Origin: Polaromonas sp.
GTDB lineage: Bacteria > Pseudomonadota > Gammaproteobacteria > Burkholderiales > Burkholderiaceae_C
Direction of reading: 5' to 3'
Length of the DNA stretch: 47,040 bases
NCBI GenBank assembly: GCA_013298945.1
Contig: JAAFJR010000006.1
Coordinates: 148,047 to 195,086, forward strand
The translations under genes were made by a program, and so were the position numbers. Below, piece by piece: positions 17,050 through 27,617 of the stretch (position 1 is its first letter; each line of letters starts with the position of its first letter). The notes beneath the pieces are model-generated. The model did no database searches, was not told the origin of the DNA, and saw only the letters and a list, made by a program, of their open reading frames with translations.

Positions 17050-18312
17050 TTATTCGTACTCTTCAGCTTCAGGATCAGTTGCTTCCAGCTCATAACTTGC
17101 AGCCAGCATGGCCAAACGTCCAATCACACCATACATATAGAAGCGATTAGGGGCGCTGGCTCCGGCTTTAACGTCTGGTTGCGGTAATTCTGTTCCCTCT
17201 GCAAATGCCAACGGCACATAGTGCGAGCCAGGTGAACACAGGTTTTCATCCATGCCTCTATCTGCATGCACCCGGTAAAAACCGCCGATAACGTAGCGGT
17301 CCATCATGTAGACCACGGGTTCGGCAACCGCATCGTTCATGCGCTCTTTGGTCAGCACACCTTCTTGAACCACGAGTTCACCAGTGAAAAGCGCGATGTC
17401 TTTGTGGTTTTTCAGCTCGCTGGATTGGCGAAGCATCATCACACTTGAACCCGCATGTTTATCGGCTTGGCTACTGTGACTCGTTTTAACGACCACAAAC
17501 GGTTTGTCTGTGATGCCGTACTCTTTGTACTTCTTTTTGATTTTGGCAAGCAAGGTATCAACCGAGTCTGCCAAATCCACATCTGTGCAGGTCAAAAACA
17601 TAGGGTTAATCAACCAAGGGTCAACGCCCAGCAGCTTGCCAAAACGCTTGCAAACGTCTTCATAGCTTTTGTAATGAGTGCTTTTGCGACGAATAGAACC
17701 CGAACCATGCAAGGGTGGTAACAAAAACTGCTCGTGCAGCTCTTCCAAAATGCCAGGCACGCCCTTGGTTAACTCGTTGTTGAGCAAAATTGTGCAGGGA
17801 TCAAAATCTTTCAAGCCCAAGCGTTTGGCACTGCGAATCACGGGCTCCAACACAATAGTTTCACCATTTGGTAGCTCAACCGTGGTGTTTTGTTTGATAT
17901 CAGGGTCAATCGAGCCAACGCGCACATTCAATCCCGCCATATGGAAGATACGGCGAAGCTGGGCAATGCTGCTCAGGTAAAACGTGTTGCTGGCGTTGTT
18001 GCTGTGGTTTTCAGGAATCAGCAGAAGGTTTTTAGCTTCCGGGCAAATTTTCTCAATCGCCACCATCGCCGCCTGTACCGCCAAAGGCAACATGGCAGGC
18101 GTTAAATTGTTCCAACCACCTGGGTACAAACTGGTGTCCACTGGCGCAAGCTTGAAACCCGCATTGCGCACATCAACTGAGCTGTAAAACACAGGCGTGT
18201 GCTCCATCCACTCTAAGCGAAACCAGCGCTCAATAGCTGGCATGGAATCTAAAATGCGTTGCTCCAGCTCGTTGATAGGGCCATTCAAAGCGGTGATGAG
18301 GTGAGGAACCAT
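17050..18312 (-). CDS. gshA: Glutamate-cysteine ligase GshA (proteobacterial type III)
   Basis: 420 residues. The sequence is unlike E. coli GshA but matches the type found in Burkholderiales and Acidithiobacillus: ERWFRLEWMEHTPVFYSSVDVRNAGFKLAPVDT near the start, SLYPGGWNNLTPAM, LLIPENHSNN and VVVKTSHSSQADKHAGSSVMML are recognisable. It joins glutamate and cysteine, the first and regulated step of glutathione synthesis. gshB lies downstream on the same strand beyond kup and benE. The ATG at 18312 follows a 46-base gap from the DUF6352-like gene. Confidence 0.93.
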   Translation of the reverse strand: MVPHLITALNGPINELEQRILDSMPAIERWFRLEWMEHTPVFYSSVDVRNAGFKLAPVDTSLYPGGWNNLTPAMLPLAVQAAMVAIEKICPEAKNLLLIPENHSNNASNTFYLSSIAQLRRIFHMAGLNVRVGSIDPDIKQNTTVELPNGETIVLEPVIRSAKRLGLKDFDPCTILLNNELTKGVPGILEELHEQFLLPPLHGSGSIRRKSTHYKSYEDVCKRFGKLLGVDPWLINPMFLTCTDVDLADSVDTLLAKIKKKYKEYGITDKPFVVVKTSHSSQADKHAGSSVMMLRQSSELKNHKDIALFTGELVVQEGVLTKERMNDAVAEPVVYMMDRYVIGGFYRVHADRGMDENLCSPGSHYVPLAFAEGTELPQPDVKAGASAPNRFYMYGVIGRLAMLAASYELEATDPEAEEYE

Positions 18313-18358
18313 GAATTTACGAACTCTTTTATGATGATCTTTATGACGACCGAATTAG

Positions 18359-19441
18359 TTAAGATCTTTGAGCCAAAGGAAGGTTCAACAGCAGGTTTTG
18401 CGGCTTGAGTTTGAGTTGGTTTTTCGCATCCATCGCCATCGCCAAATAAACAGGGCGACCTGCGACGGCAGCCAGCATGTCGGCAGGATTAGCAAACTCC
18501 AATCGGAACAAACACATCAAACGGCGATGACGGTCTTCAGACACCTCAGCACCCGTGTACAAATCGTTCAAAATGCCACTGGCCTGCGCATCCAGCCCGA
18601 CGTGCCAGACCCAATGTTCATCCACAATTTCTTTGTCGGTTTGAATCCGCACATCGACTTGCAAAAAATGCTTGATCCACAACTCAAGCACGCGGCACAA
18701 GGCGTCTAGCGAGGGTTGACCGTGGTTCAAACTGATGACCATGTCAAAAAACTCGCTGCGTGGCCAGTAAACGTCCAAATTGTCAGCACTCAGAACATCC
18801 AAATCGACACTACGAACTGGCAAACCACCTTGTTTCAACAACTCACCAATGCTGCCAAAGCCGCCAGACAAGGCATGACGCTCTACCGTTTCATCATCCG
18901 CAGCCATCACAGCGCCATCTTCCAGAATCGATATTTTTTGCGTTCTAAACAGCAATTCAGCCACACGAGCTTGCATCGCATTGATTTTTTCACCCGAATG
19001 CGTGAGAACGTGGCGCAACAAAATTTGCGTCAACTGCTGCACCAGCACGGGCGCGACATCGACACCCTCACCCTGAAATAACGCCATATAGCTGGCTTCT
19101 AGGGTAGGTTTAGCAAGCAATCGGTCTCTGAAACGCAACCACACCGCGTAGTTGTCAGCCGCGTCTGCGTCCTTTACACCAGCGAGTTCCGTAGCGTCAA
19201 CACTGCGACGTGGCTTTTGGTCTAAAGAGCTGTGTAATGCGATTTCGTTAGCACACGAATCAGCAATCGGTGCAATTTCAGGCCGTGACAGCAAATGCCG
19301 CAAAAAAGCGTCTGTCACCAGCAAGTGGCCATTTGCGTCGACTTCTAGCAGCTCGTAGCCCGATGAAGGCCATAAATTTTGAGTCACTTCAGGCTTAAAA
19401 ATAGGCGTGACGTGAGGGTTAGGGCTAAGGTTAGTGGCCAT
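18359..19441 (-). CDS. DUF6352-like conserved protein
   Basis: 360 residues, soluble, no signal peptide, no membrane segment and no catalytic motif I can point to. It begins [17 protein letters not shown] and has LWPSSGYELLEVDANGHLLVTDAFLRHLLSRPEIAP near the start, which I recall as a conserved protein of Comamonadaceae and relatives annotated DUF6352; this is from memory. Its ATG shares one base with the proA stop (TGATG at 19439-19443), so it is translationally coupled to proA. Function unknown. Confidence 0.75.
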   Translation of the reverse strand: MATNLSPNPHVTPIFKPEVTQNLWPSSGYELLEVDANGHLLVTDAFLRHLLSRPEIAPIADSCANEIALHSSLDQKPRRSVDATELAGVKDADAADNYAVWLRFRDRLLAKPTLEASYMALFQGEGVDVAPVLVQQLTQILLRHVLTHSGEKINAMQARVAELLFRTQKISILEDGAVMAADDETVERHALSGGFGSIGELLKQGGLPVRSVDLDVLSADNLDVYWPRSEFFDMVISLNHGQPSLDALCRVLELWIKHFLQVDVRIQTDKEIVDEHWVWHVGLDAQASGILNDLYTGAEVSEDRHRRLMCLFRLEFANPADMLAAVAGRPVYLAMAMDAKNQLKLKPQNLLLNLPLAQRS

Positions 19442-20754
19442 CAGCTACGCACTTCGCCGTTACCTAAAACCACGTATTTCAGCGACGTTAAACCCTCAAT
19501 CCCCACAGGGCCACGGGCATGAAACTTGTCGGTGCTGATGCCGATTTCAGCCCCTAGCCCATACTCAAACCCATCGGCAAACCGCGTGCTGGTATTCACC
19601 ATCACACTCGCAGAATCGACTTCACGCAAAAACCGCTGTGCGTGCACGTGATTGGTGGTCATGATGGCGTCGGTGTGGTGGCTGCTGTATTTGTTGATGT
19701 GGGCAATCGCCTCGTTCAAACCGGCCACAATTTTGATGCTGACAATAGGCGCTAGGTATTCTTCGTACCAATCTTGTTCTTTTGCCAAAGTTATTTTTGC
19801 TATTTTTTTAATAGCTGCATTGGCAAATAATATGCAGGCTGCAGCCTCATCACACCTAATTTCAACGCCTTTTTCGGCATAAATTGCAGCAATTTTCGGC
19901 AAAAACTCGGCGGCGACATTTTTCGCAACTAGCAAGCCTTCTGCGGCGTTACACGGGCTGTATTTGTTGGTTTTGGCGTTGTCAGCCACTTTGACGGCCA
20001 TCGCAATATCGCAAGGGTCGTCCACATAAACGTGGCAATTGCCATCCAGGTGCTTGATCACGGGCACTTTCGCGTCGCGTGAAATGCGCTCAATCAGCCC
20101 CTTGCCACCGCGCGGGATGATGACATCGACATATTCTGGCATAGAAATCAAGGCGCTAACAGCTTCGCGGTCTGTGGTTGGTACAAGTTGCACCGTGTGC
20201 CCTGGCAAACCGCTCTCGACCAGCGCTTGCTGTACCAAAAAGGCCAAGGCTTGGTTGGAGTCAATCGCCTCTGAGCCGCCGCGCAAAATGCAGGCGTTGC
20301 CGCTTTTAATCGCCAAACTGGCGGCTTCAATCGTCACATTCGGACGGCTTTCATAAATCATGCCAAACACACCGATCGGCACCCGCATTTGCCCCACGCG
20401 GATGCCGCTGGCTTGCTGCTTCATACCGATGATGTCACCAATGATGTCGGGCATCGCTGCGAGTTGTTCGCAACCGAGCGCACAAGTTTCTAGAACTTTA
20501 GGGGTCAATTTCAAGCGGTCTACCATGGGCTCAGACAAACCGGCTTTGACTGCGCGCGCAATATCCTTGGCATTGTCCGCCTGCAAAGCCGCAACATTAG
20601 CCCTAAGCAACTCAGCCAAGCGCAACAATGCTACACTTTTAATAGCTGTTGAGGCAATAGATACGCCGGCTGCAGCCGTTTTTGCCTGCTTTCCAAGGGT
20701 TTGCAACAGTTCAACAACGTTTTCTGCGCTTGCAGTGATATTTTGGGCATTCAT
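19441..20754 (-). CDS. proA: Gamma-glutamyl phosphate reductase ProA
   Basis: 437 residues from the ATG at 20754; an in-frame extension to 20814 is rejected because homologues begin at MNAQNI. It is an aldehyde-dehydrogenase-fold enzyme reducing glutamyl-5-phosphate in proline synthesis. The conserved [36 protein letters not shown], catalytic-Cys region [15 protein letters not shown] and [25 protein letters not shown] are intact. Two copies of the 51-bp repeat are in the gene: one at the N-terminal helix (residues about 26-43), one in the variable stretch before [10 protein letters not shown]. Compared with relatives I remember, the first is length-neutral and the second adds about four residues. 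The start overlaps the holA stop as ATGA. Confidence 0.96.
   Translation of the reverse strand: MNAQNITASAENVVELLQTLGKQAKTAAAGVSIASTAIKSVALLRLAELLRANVAALQADNAKDIARAVKAGLSEPMVDRLKLTPKVLETCALGCEQLAAMPDIIGDIIGMKQQASGIRVGQMRVPIGVFGMIYESRPNVTIEAASLAIKSGNACILRGGSEAIDSNQALAFLVQQALVESGLPGHTVQLVPTTDREAVSALISMPEYVDVIIPRGGKGLIERISRDAKVPVIKHLDGNCHVYVDDPCDIAMAVKVADNAKTNKYSPCNAAEGLLVAKNVAAEFLPKIAAIYAEKGVEIRCDEAAACILFANAAIKKIAKITLAKEQDWYEEYLAPIVSIKIVAGLNEAIAHINKYSSHHTDAIMTTNHVHAQRFLREVDSASVMVNTSTRFADGFEYGLGAEIGISTDKFHARGPVGIEGLTSLKYVVLGNGEVRS
19796..19846 (+). repeat. 51-bp interspersed repeat, copy 4 (in proA)
   Basis: Ungapped match with a diverged AT-rich arm (GCTATTTTTTTAATAGC) and a GC-rich end GCAGGCTGCAGCC. 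It is antisense in the gene (B sense), with the first codon base at element base 50, and encodes [17 protein letters not shown]. The B-phase codon that is TGA in the consensus is AAT here. Confidence 0.75.
20627..20677 (+). repeat. 51-bp interspersed repeat, copy 5 (in proA)
   Basis: Strong copy with the core GAGGCAATAGATACGCCGGC and ending TGCAGCC. B sense in proA, giving [16 protein letters not shown]. The codon that would be TGA in the consensus is TCA because element base 25 is G. Confidence 0.88.
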
Positions 20755-21842
20755 GCAGCTATTTTCGTTGATTTTGGACCTGAAAAAGAGGTTTGCGTCG
20801 TGCACGCTTGGCACAGCTGCATCGCTAATCGGTGCAGCGCTTGCCAGCTATCTTGGGGCCAATCACGTTGTTTCAAGCCTTTGACGATGCCGTCCACCTT
20901 GTGCGCCGCATCCAGCATATCAACCAGCGCTGCGCTAGTGAGCTGGGGCAAGACCCGCTCAAACAAACGCTCTTTGACGCCCCAAATGCGTTGCTCGCGC
21001 AGCGCCATGGGCAGCGGTTTGCCGTTGGACATGGCGTCTTTCACCCGCTTCAGGGCGCGAATATCCTCAGAAATCGCCCAATGCACCAGCACTTCGGCCA
21101 CGCCTTCGGCTTGCAGGCCGTCTAGCATGCGCTGCACGCGGGCGGGGTGGCCGGCCAGCACGGATTCTGAGAGTTTGAAAACGTCGTAACGCGCCACGTT
21201 CAGCACCGCGCTTTCTACTTGCGCCAAAGACAGCTCGCCTTTGGGGTGAAGTAGAGCCAATTTTTGGATTTCTTGAAACGCTGCTAGCAAATTACCTTCC
21301 ACACGGTCGGTAAAAAATTGCAAGGTTTGTTGCCCCTCCACACCTGCGGCGACTTGCTGCCCTTGCGCTTGCAGGCGCTGAGCAATCCACTGCGGCAGGG
21401 CGGCACGTTCAACGGGTTGGATTTCAATGCTGACACCATTGCCCTCTAGCGCTGTGAACCACGCGCCTTGCTTACTCATTTTGTCTAGCTTGGGCAGCAT
21501 CACCAAGGTCAAAGTTTCGGTATTGTCAGCCGCTTGCGTGGCCAATTGCTGCAGTTGCACACTGCCATCTTTGCCCGGTTTGCCTGAGGGGATACGGATT
21601 TCTATGATTTGCTTATCGGCAAACAAGCTCATGCTACCCGCTGCGGCCAGCACCTCGCCCCAATCAAAATGGGCACCTGCGACAGTGAAGGAGCTGCGCT
21701 CGGTAAACCCCTGCTTACGCGCCTCAGCCCGAATCGCATCTGCCGCTTCTTGCACCAGCAGTGTTTCGTCGCCGTGCAAAACGTAGAGCGAGCGCAGGCT
21801 TTTAGCGAAGTGGTTGCTGAGTTGACCTGCGGCTAGTTGCAC
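20751..21842 (-). CDS. holA: DNA polymerase III delta subunit HolA
   Basis: 363 residues, the usual length for delta. It begins [39 protein letters not shown], the LxxLYxLxGDExLLxxEA pattern of HolA, and continues with the AAA+-like clamp-loader fold, including [23 protein letters not shown] (about 115-137). Delta opens the beta clamp. It lies 8 bases after lptE and overlaps proA by 4 bases; this gene order is common in Burkholderiales. Confidence 0.95.
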   Translation of the reverse strand: MQLAAGQLSNHFAKSLRSLYVLHGDETLLVQEAADAIRAEARKQGFTERSSFTVAGAHFDWGEVLAAAGSMSLFADKQIIEIRIPSGKPGKDGSVQLQQLATQAADNTETLTLVMLPKLDKMSKQGAWFTALEGNGVSIEIQPVERAALPQWIAQRLQAQGQQVAAGVEGQQTLQFFTDRVEGNLLAAFQEIQKLALLHPKGELSLAQVESAVLNVARYDVFKLSESVLAGHPARVQRMLDGLQAEGVAEVLVHWAISEDIRALKRVKDAMSNGKPLPMALREQRIWGVKERLFERVLPQLTSAALVDMLDAAHKVDGIVKGLKQRDWPQDSWQALHRLAMQLCQACTTQTSFSGPKSTKIAA

Positions 21843-21850
21843 GATGAGCC

Positions 21851-22360
21851 TTAAAGCTCTTTAACGGCAGACAAACGGCGCAGCAGCTGCTGCACCATGT
21901 CAGTTTGCATGTCGCGGTAGAGTAAGCCTTCTTCGGATTCTTTGGCGAGCGCGGCGGACTCGTTGTAGCTGATGTCGCGCTGCACCAAGAGCTCGGTCTC
22001 TGGAATGATGTCTTTGCCGCTTGGTGTGCGCAGCTTGAATTTCAGGCGAATGCGCAGTTGAAACTCACGGACTTGGCCCGATGAAGTTGTCCCGACAACC
22101 ACTTTTTCACGCTGCTCGTTGATAACGTCTAGAACAACCTGTGCTTTTGCAGGGTCGGTCACCAGCGCAACTGCGCCGTCTGCGGCCAGAACGCGCTTGA
22201 ATTCATTGCCAAGTGTGGACGTTTCGCCAAAGCCAGACAGCAAAGTTTTGAATGCGTAACTGAACGAACCGCGCATTTTGAAGCCGCAGCCAGTCATGGC
22301 GACTGCGCCCGTTGCCAGCAAAGCAGCGAGTGCGGATTGGGTGAATAAGCGTCTTTTCAT
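21851..22360 (-). CDS. lptE: LPS-assembly lipoprotein LptE
   Basis: 169 residues from the ATG that gives MKRRLFTQSALAALLATGAV; the frame extends 12 codons further but without a ribosome-binding site or family support. The N-terminus is a lipoprotein signal with lipobox VAMTGC, followed by GFKMRGSFSYAFKTLL, typical of LptE, and IRLKFKLRTPSGKDIIPETELLVQRDISYNES. LptE plugs LptD in the outer membrane and helps place LPS on the cell surface. It sits between leuS and holA, its usual location. Confidence 0.93.
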   Translation of the reverse strand: MKRRLFTQSALAALLATGAVAMTGCGFKMRGSFSYAFKTLLSGFGETSTLGNEFKRVLAADGAVALVTDPAKAQVVLDVINEQREKVVVGTTSSGQVREFQLRIRLKFKLRTPSGKDIIPETELLVQRDISYNESAALAKESEEGLLYRDMQTDMVQQLLRRLSAVKEL

Positions 22361-22398
22361 AGGATTTTTACTCAAAAATATCGACATTAACGACAACG

Positions 22399-25155
22399 TT
22401 AAACAACCACATTGACCAAACGACCCGGCACGACAATAACCTTCTTAATGGCTGCACCAGCGGCGAATTTGACCACGACCTCAGAGCTTACCGCGATTTT
22501 CTCGATTTCTTCCTTAGTCGCCGCCGCAGGCACGACGATAGCACCGCGTAATTTGCCACTGACTTGTAACATCAGCTCGATTTCATCTTGCACTAAGGCT
22601 GAAGCATCGACCTGCGGCCAAGGCGCATCCAGCAAATCGCCGTGAATCGCCGCAAAACCCATGTTTTCCCACAAAGCGTGTGTCAAATGCGGCGCGGCAG
22701 GGTACAAACAGCGTAGCAAAATGCCAAATCCCTCTAAAACCGCCGCATTGGCAGCTGAATGATCGGCAGCGGAATTATCCGTTTTGAAGTCTTCCAAAGC
22801 ATTGAGCAGCTTCATGCAGCCCGACACCACCGTGTTGTACTGCATGCGCTGGTAGTCGTAATCCACCTGTTTGAGCACGGTATGCAGCTCCAAACGCAGA
22901 TTTTTAACGTTTTTAGAAGTATTTACGACTGTAGCCGGCGTATTTATTGCCTTTGTAGCTATATTATTAGTAGCAATTAATTTAACGCCAAAATTCCACA
23001 CCCGACGTAAAAACCGATACGAACCTTCCACGGCAGCGTCGTTCCACTCCAGCGTCGCCTCAGGCGGCGCGGTGAACATGGTGTACAGGCGGGCAGTGTC
23101 AGCGCCGTATTTTTCGATCAAATCCTGCGGATCCACGCCATTGTTTTTCGACTTGGACATGGTGCCCACGCCTTCGTAGTTGACGATAGAACCATCAATC
23201 TTGCTCTTGGCGGTGGTGATTTTGCCGTTCGCATCCACAATGTCTTCAACCTCATGCGGCCAAAAATACTCCACGCCGCCTTTGTCGTTTTTACGCGAAT
23301 AAATCTGGTTCAGCACCATGCCCTGTGTCAACAGCTTGGTGAAAGGCTCGTCCACCGTGACCAAACCACGGCTGGCGGGTGTGCCATCCGCCTTCGTCAG
23401 ATTGATGTCACGCATCACTTTGGTCCAAAAACGGGCGTAGAGCAGGTGCAAAATCGCATGCTCTATGCCGCCAATGTACTGGTCCATAGGCATCCAGTAA
23501 TCAGCCCCCGCTGCAACCATGGCTTGATCGTTTTGGGGGTCGCAATAGCGCATGAAGTACCAGCTGGAATCCACAAATGTGTCCATAGTGTCAGTTTCGC
23601 GCCGTGCCGCTGCGCCGCAGACAGGGCAGGTCACGCCGGCGTGGAAGCCTTCATGCTTGTGCAGCGGGTTGCCAGAGCCGTCTGGCACGCAGTCCAGCGG
23701 CAAAACGACTGGCAAATCCTTCACTGGCACAGGTACAGCGCCGTGTTCAGGGCAGTGGATGATAGGAATCGGCGTACCCCAGTAGCGTTGACGAGAAACG
23801 CCCCAGTCGCGTAGACGCCAAGTGGTTTTTTTCTCGCCAAGGTGTTTGGCTGCCAAGTCCGCAGCGACTGCATCGACGCAGGCTTTGAAGCCTAAGCCGT
23901 CAAATTTTCCAGAATTAACGCTGGTCGTACCCACTTTGTCCGCATACCAATCTGCCCAAACGAGAGAAGAGAACGTAGCAGTCGGTGCAGCCTTAGCAAC
24001 AACTTGTTTGATCGCCAAGTTGTACTTCAAAGCAAACGCAAAATCCCGCTCATCATGCGCGGGCACGCCCATGACGGCACCGTCACCGTAGCTCATCAGC
24101 ACGTAGTTACCCACCCAGACTTCAACCTGCTCACCTGTGAGCGGATGCGACACAAACAGCCCTGTGGCGACGCCTTCTTTTTCCTTGGTGGCGAGTTCGG
24201 CTTCAGTCGTTCCGCCCTCTTTCAATGCTTCAATTTTGATAGCTAATGAGGCAGATAATTCGCCGGCTCGAACCGCAATCTGGTGCTCTGGCGCGACGGC
24301 AACGAAGGTGACGCCCATGATGGTATCTGCACGGGTGGTGAAGACGTACATTTTGCCGTCTTGCAGCAAGTTACCGGCGGCGTCTTGGATGCTGTGGGGG
24401 AAGGCAAAGCGCACACCTTCAGACTTGCCGATCCAGTTTTCCTGCATCAGCTTGACACGTTCGGGCCAACCGTCCAGCCCGGTTTGCACGTGTTCCAGCA
24501 ATTCAGGCGCGTATTTGGTGATGTTGAGGTAATAGCCAGGGATTTCGCGCTTTTCAACCACAGCGCCGGTGCGCCAGCCTTTGCCGTCTATGACCTGCTC
24601 GTTGGCCAGCACAGTTTGGTCCACCGGGTCCCAGTTCACCACCTGGGTTTTGCGGTAGGCAATGCCTTGCTCCAGCATTTTGAGGAACAACCACTGGTTC
24701 CACTTGTAATACTCTGGCGTGCAAGTGGCGACCTCGCGGCTCCAGTCGATGGCTAAGCCCATAGCCTGCATCTGCTTTTTCATGTAGGCGATGTTGTCAA
24801 ATGTCCACTGCGCGGGCGGCACGCCGTTTTTCATGGCGGCGTTTTCAGCCGGCAGGCCAAACGCGTCCCAGCCCATGGGCATGAGCACGTTGTAGCCCTT
24901 CATGCGCAGCTGGCGCGTGAGCATGTCGTTGATGGTGTAGTTGCGCACATGGCCCATGTGCAGCTTGCCGCTGGGGTAGGGCAGCATGGAGCAGGCGTAA
25001 TACTTGGGTTTCGGATTACCCTGAGCGTCCAGTGCGCCTTCGGTCACGCGGTAGGCGTCGGCGGCTGTCCAATGGCTTTGGGCTGCCTTTTCAATGGCTA
25101 AGTGGTCGTAGTTGACCGATGTAGTAGCTGGAGAAATGTCATTTATTGCAGTCAT
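22399..25155 (-). CDS. leuS: Leucyl-tRNA synthetase LeuS
   Basis: 918 residues, somewhat longer than the 860-880 of many homologues. Class I motifs are intact: HMGH at 66-69 in [14 protein letters not shown] and the KMSKS loop as TMSKSKNNG near 667. The editing domain has [12 protein letters not shown]. Copies 6 and 7 of the 51-bp repeat encode residues about 727-743, in a variable link after [10 protein letters not shown], and about 294-310, in the editing domain. A third weak match is at the very N-terminus ([12 protein letters not shown]). The copy in the editing domain seems length-neutral compared with Burkholderia LeuS as I recall it. The lptE gene follows. Confidence 0.98.
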   Translation of the reverse strand: MTAINDISPATTSVNYDHLAIEKAAQSHWTAADAYRVTEGALDAQGNPKPKYYACSMLPYPSGKLHMGHVRNYTINDMLTRQLRMKGYNVLMPMGWDAFGLPAENAAMKNGVPPAQWTFDNIAYMKKQMQAMGLAIDWSREVATCTPEYYKWNQWLFLKMLEQGIAYRKTQVVNWDPVDQTVLANEQVIDGKGWRTGAVVEKREIPGYYLNITKYAPELLEHVQTGLDGWPERVKLMQENWIGKSEGVRFAFPHSIQDAAGNLLQDGKMYVFTTRADTIMGVTFVAVAPEHQIAVRAGELSASLAIKIEALKEGGTTEAELATKEKEGVATGLFVSHPLTGEQVEVWVGNYVLMSYGDGAVMGVPAHDERDFAFALKYNLAIKQVVAKAAPTATFSSLVWADWYADKVGTTSVNSGKFDGLGFKACVDAVAADLAAKHLGEKKTTWRLRDWGVSRQRYWGTPIPIIHCPEHGAVPVPVKDLPVVLPLDCVPDGSGNPLHKHEGFHAGVTCPVCGAAARRETDTMDTFVDSSWYFMRYCDPQNDQAMVAAGADYWMPMDQYIGGIEHAILHLLYARFWTKVMRDINLTKADGTPASRGLVTVDEPFTKLLTQGMVLNQIYSRKNDKGGVEYFWPHEVEDIVDANGKITTAKSKIDGSIVNYEGVGTMSKSKNNGVDPQDLIEKYGADTARLYTMFTAPPEATLEWNDAAVEGSYRFLRRVWNFGVKLIATNNIATKAINTPATVVNTSKNVKNLRLELHTVLKQVDYDYQRMQYNTVVSGCMKLLNALEDFKTDNSAADHSAANAAVLEGFGILLRCLYPAAPHLTHALWENMGFAAIHGDLLDAPWPQVDASALVQDEIELMLQVSGKLRGAIVVPAAATKEEIEKIAVSSEVVVKFAAGAAIKKVIVVPGRLVNVVV
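22927..22977 (-). repeat. 51-bp interspersed repeat, copy 6 (in leuS)
   Basis: Near-consensus; on the minus strand the core GGCAATAAATACGCCGGCT is exact. A sense in leu[18 protein letters not shown]. Bases 25-27 are AAG, keeping the frame open. Confidence 0.9.
24224..24274 (+). repeat. 51-bp interspersed repeat, copy 7 (in leuS)
   Basis: Moderately diverged; the CGCCGGCT end and GATAGCTAATGAGGCA centre are clear. B sense in leu[16 protein letters not shown]. The potential TGA codon is TCA. It lies in the editing domain, where family members have a helix of the same length. Confidence 0.75.
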
Positions 25156-25181
25156 CCCTCAATTGTAGGGGTTGCTATGCG

Positions 25182-25619
25182 TTATTTTGCTTCTGATTTG
25201 GTTTGCGCCTTAGCTTCTGCCACAAAGCCAATCCGGTTCAAGCCCACTTTTTGCGCCAACCCCATGACTTCGACCACTTTGCCGTAGGGCACGGTTTCAT
25301 CGGCGCGTAGCTGGACTTCAGTGTCTTTGCTGAGTTGAGCGGTTTTTGAGAGGGCTTCGGCGAGTTGGGTGAGTGTGGTGACTTGGTCATTCAGGAAGAT
25401 TTGACCACTTTTATCGACCACGATGGCGACGAATTTAGGGGCATCAACGGGTTGGGCAGCCTCGGTTTTGGGTAAGTCGAGCTTGATGGCACTGGTCATT
25501 AAGGGCGCAGTAATGATAAGAATCACGACTAAGACCAGCATGACATCGATCAGCGGCGTCATGTTGATGTCGCTCATTGGTTTTGAGCTTTTACTACGCT
25601 CTAAGCGACCGAAACTCAT
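25182..25619 (-). CDS. exbD: ExbD/TolR-family biopolymer transport protein
   Basis: 145 residues with a single N-terminal membrane segment (about 18-42, DINMTPLIDVMLVLVVILIIT) containing the proton-carrying Asp in PLIDVMLVL, then a periplasmic domain. It works with the ExbB/TolQ-type channel encoded immediately upstream (6-base gap) to energise TonB or Tol transport. ExbD and TolR cannot be separated by sequence here; absence of tolA and tolB nearby favours ExbD. Confidence 0.9.
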   Translation of the reverse strand: MSFGRLERSKSSKPMSDINMTPLIDVMLVLVVILIITAPLMTSAIKLDLPKTEAAQPVDAPKFVAIVVDKSGQIFLNDQVTTLTQLAEALSKTAQLSKDTEVQLRADETVPYGKVVEVMGLAQKVGLNRIGFVAEAKAQTKSEAK

Positions 25620-25624
25620 GATTT

Positions 25625-26287
25625 TTAACTCAATTTATGCAACATCAATTCACGTAAATCGCTCGCAAAGCCCTCTAAATCAGCTTCGATGCGGCCAATG
25701 GTGCGGCCAAAGACGTTGTAGGCGAGGACAGCGGGAATAGCGACGACCAAGCCGGCTGCGGTCATGACCAAGGCTTCACCGACGGGGCCAGAAACTTGCG
25801 CCATTGTCATTTGCCCAGCTCCTGAAATGTTGGTGAGCGCATGGTAAATGCCCCAAACCGTGCCCAACAAGCCAACAAATGGCGCGGTAGAACCAACGGT
25901 TGCCAATAACACTTGACCGAAATTAAGCTGGTTGATGATGTTGTGCAAAGCGTCGCGCAACACGCGTGTGAGCTGCTGGGCTTTGTCGCCCGCTTGGGCT
26001 AGTGTTGTCTGAGTTTGATTCGCGGAATTTGCCACGGTTTGACTTGCTGCAATCAACGGTGAAACCAGCGAAGAGCGGTCAAAAGCTGTGGCTTGCTGCA
26101 AGCCAGCTTCAACGTTGGCGGACTGCCAAAAAGTAGCAGTGCTGCGTGCCACATCACCAGAGGCACGGCGTAATGACCACGCTTTTAGCAAAATCACGAC
26201 CCAGCTTGCCACCGACATCAACAACAGAAGGATAGCGACCGCTTTGCTGATGGCGTCGCCTTGTGCGATGAAGTGGAAAGCATCCAT
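25625..26287 (-). CDS. exbB: MotA/TolQ/ExbB proton channel protein
   Basis: 220 residues, three membrane segments: one near the N-terminus (about 14-34) and two around 125-190, the latter including LLATVGSTAPFVGLLGTVWGIYHAL and GPVGEALVMTAAGLVVAIPAVLAYNVF, the conserved channel helices of this family. It is paired with exbD and lies between dapB and exbD in the operon. A TonB-linked ExbB is most likely, TolQ the alternative. Confidence 0.9.
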   Translation of the reverse strand: MDAFHFIAQGDAISKAVAILLLLMSVASWVVILLKAWSLRRASGDVARSTATFWQSANVEAGLQQATAFDRSSLVSPLIAASQTVANSANQTQTTLAQAGDKAQQLTRVLRDALHNIINQLNFGQVLLATVGSTAPFVGLLGTVWGIYHALTNISGAGQMTMAQVSGPVGEALVMTAAGLVVAIPAVLAYNVFGRTIGRIEADLEGFASDLRELMLHKLS

Positions 26288-26313
26288 GGTGAATAAAACG
26301 CTATAAAAGCTAA

Positions 26314-27123
26314 TTAACGAAAACCTAACACGTCAAACATATCGTACAAACCGTTGGGTTTGTCTGCCAAAAACTGCGCCGCCAATAAGCTGCCTTTGGC
26401 GTAATGGTCGCGGCTAGAGGCTTTGTGGCTGATTTCAATACGCTCACCCAAACCGGCAAACATGACCGTGTGGTCGCCCACAATATCGCCACCGCGAACG
26501 GTTGCGAAGCCGATGCTGGAAGGGTCACGCGCACCTGTCACGCCGTAGCGTTCGTACACGGCGCACTCTTTCAAATCACGACCCAGCGCGTCTGCAATCA
26601 CTTCGCCCATTTTGAGCGCTGTGCCAGAGGGTGCATCGACTTTGCGCTTGTGGTGCGCTTCGATGATTTCAATGTCATAACCATCGTGGAGTGATTTAGC
26701 TGCCATTTCAAGCAACTTCAAGGTCACATTCACACCGATACTCATATTGGGTGAGAGGACGATGGCGATGTCTTTGGCAATTTCAGCAATTTCGGCCTTA
26801 TGCGACTCTTCCAGCCCGGTCGTACCAATCACGACTTTGACACCCAGCTTGCGGCAAGCCTGCAAATGCGCCATCGTGCCTTCGGGTCGTGTGAAGTCAA
26901 TCAAGACTTGCGATTGCGCTAAACCAGCCAGCAAATCAGCCGTGACCAAGATGCCACTGGTTTGTCCAAGGTAAGCAGTTGCATCAGAATTTATAGCGGT
27001 CGAGGCAGGTATATCAAGGGCTCCAGCCAATAAGCAGTCATTCGAAGCGCGTACAGCCTCAATCAGCATGTGCCCCATGTGACCCGTAGCGCCTGCAACG
27101 GCTATGCGTAGTTTTGCGCTCAC
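26314..27123 (-). CDS. dapB: 4-hydroxy-tetrahydrodipicolinate reductase DapB
   Basis: 269 residues, standard length. The NAD(P) motif [12 protein letters not shown] is at 8-19, the catalytic [18 protein letters not shown] stretch at about 157-174, and [15 protein letters not shown] near 75-89. It reduces the DapA product in the lysine and diaminopimelate pathway. Residues about 33-49 coincide with a diverged copy of the 51-bp repeat, but the same region in relatives I recall has a similar sequence and equal length. It overlaps bamE by 4 bases. Confidence 0.97.
   Translation of the reverse strand: MSAKLRIAVAGATGHMGHMLIEAVRASNDCLLAGALDIPASTAINSDATAYLGQTSGILVTADLLAGLAQSQVLIDFTRPEGTMAHLQACRKLGVKVVIGTTGLEESHKAEIAEIAKDIAIVLSPNMSIGVNVTLKLLEMAAKSLHDGYDIEIIEAHHKRKVDAPSGTALKMGEVIADALGRDLKECAVYERYGVTGARDPSSIGFATVRGGDIVGDHTVMFAGLGERIEISHKASSRDHYAKGSLLAAQFLADKPNGLYDMFDVLGFR
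26978..27028 (+). repeat. 51-bp interspersed repeat, copy 8 (in dapB), weakest of the clear set
   Basis: About 27 of 51 positions match, with the best agreement in TTATAGC, GAGGCA and the CCAGCC end. B sense and the same phase as the other B copies: [15 protein letters not shown]. Chance or functional similarity is possible at this level. Confidence 0.55.
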
Positions 27124-27512
27124 TTCTTATTACCCGCAAGAGAATCGACAAATTCTTGCTCTGTCGGCATGTTGCTGCCGTCAATTTTGTCAAGCGCATC
27201 GCCCTTGAAATAAACAGTGAGTTTGTAAGATGGCGTATCTATGCCTTGGCGCTTTAAGTTGAAAACGTATTCCCACCGATCCGCATGGAAAACGCTTACA
27301 AGGAGAGGTGTGCCTAAAATATCAGCCACTTGTAAACGTGGCATGCCTAGCTTGAGTGCCGCGACTTGCTCTTTAGACACAAAATTGCCTTGCGCAACTT
27401 CGGCTTTGTAAAGTATTGAGCCACAGGCCGTTAATAAGCCAAGCAAGCAGATGGCCAGCGTAGCAACAAAGAGTTTTACAGAGCGGCGGTTTGTATGCGG
27501 TGTAGTATTCAT
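27120..27512 (-). CDS. bamE: Outer membrane assembly lipoprotein BamE (SmpA/OmlA)
   Basis: 130 residues. The N-terminal signal ([17 protein letters not shown]) ends in a lipobox with the acylated Cys near residue 30. The mature part has [31 protein letters not shown] and [11 protein letters not shown], the SmpA/OmlA fold. BamE helps the BAM complex insert outer membrane proteins. It is the first gene of the operon leading to dapB and is divergent from fur, an arrangement common in beta- and gammaproteobacteria. Confidence 0.95.
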   Translation of the reverse strand: MNTTPHTNRRSVKLFVATLAICLLGLLTACGSILYKAEVAQGNFVSKEQVAALKLGMPRLQVADILGTPLLVSVFHADRWEYVFNLKRQGIDTPSYKLTVYFKGDALDKIDGSNMPTEQEFVDSLAGNKK

Positions 27513-27617
27513 AGTAGGTAACTATAACGATATGATGGAGTCATTGTAGCGGCTGTATTGCCCCACTCATAAGCCCTACATATAAGCCCAAATAATGAGC
27601 CTAAATAAAGCACCCTC

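Noticed and set aside
20360-20884. A 174-codon plus-strand open frame over proA and holA
   Set aside because: Antisense shadow of two well-supported overlapping genes.
23254-23814. A 186-codon open frame opposite leuS
   Set aside because: leuS is certain on the other strand; the translation is His/Arg/Val-rich shadow sequence.
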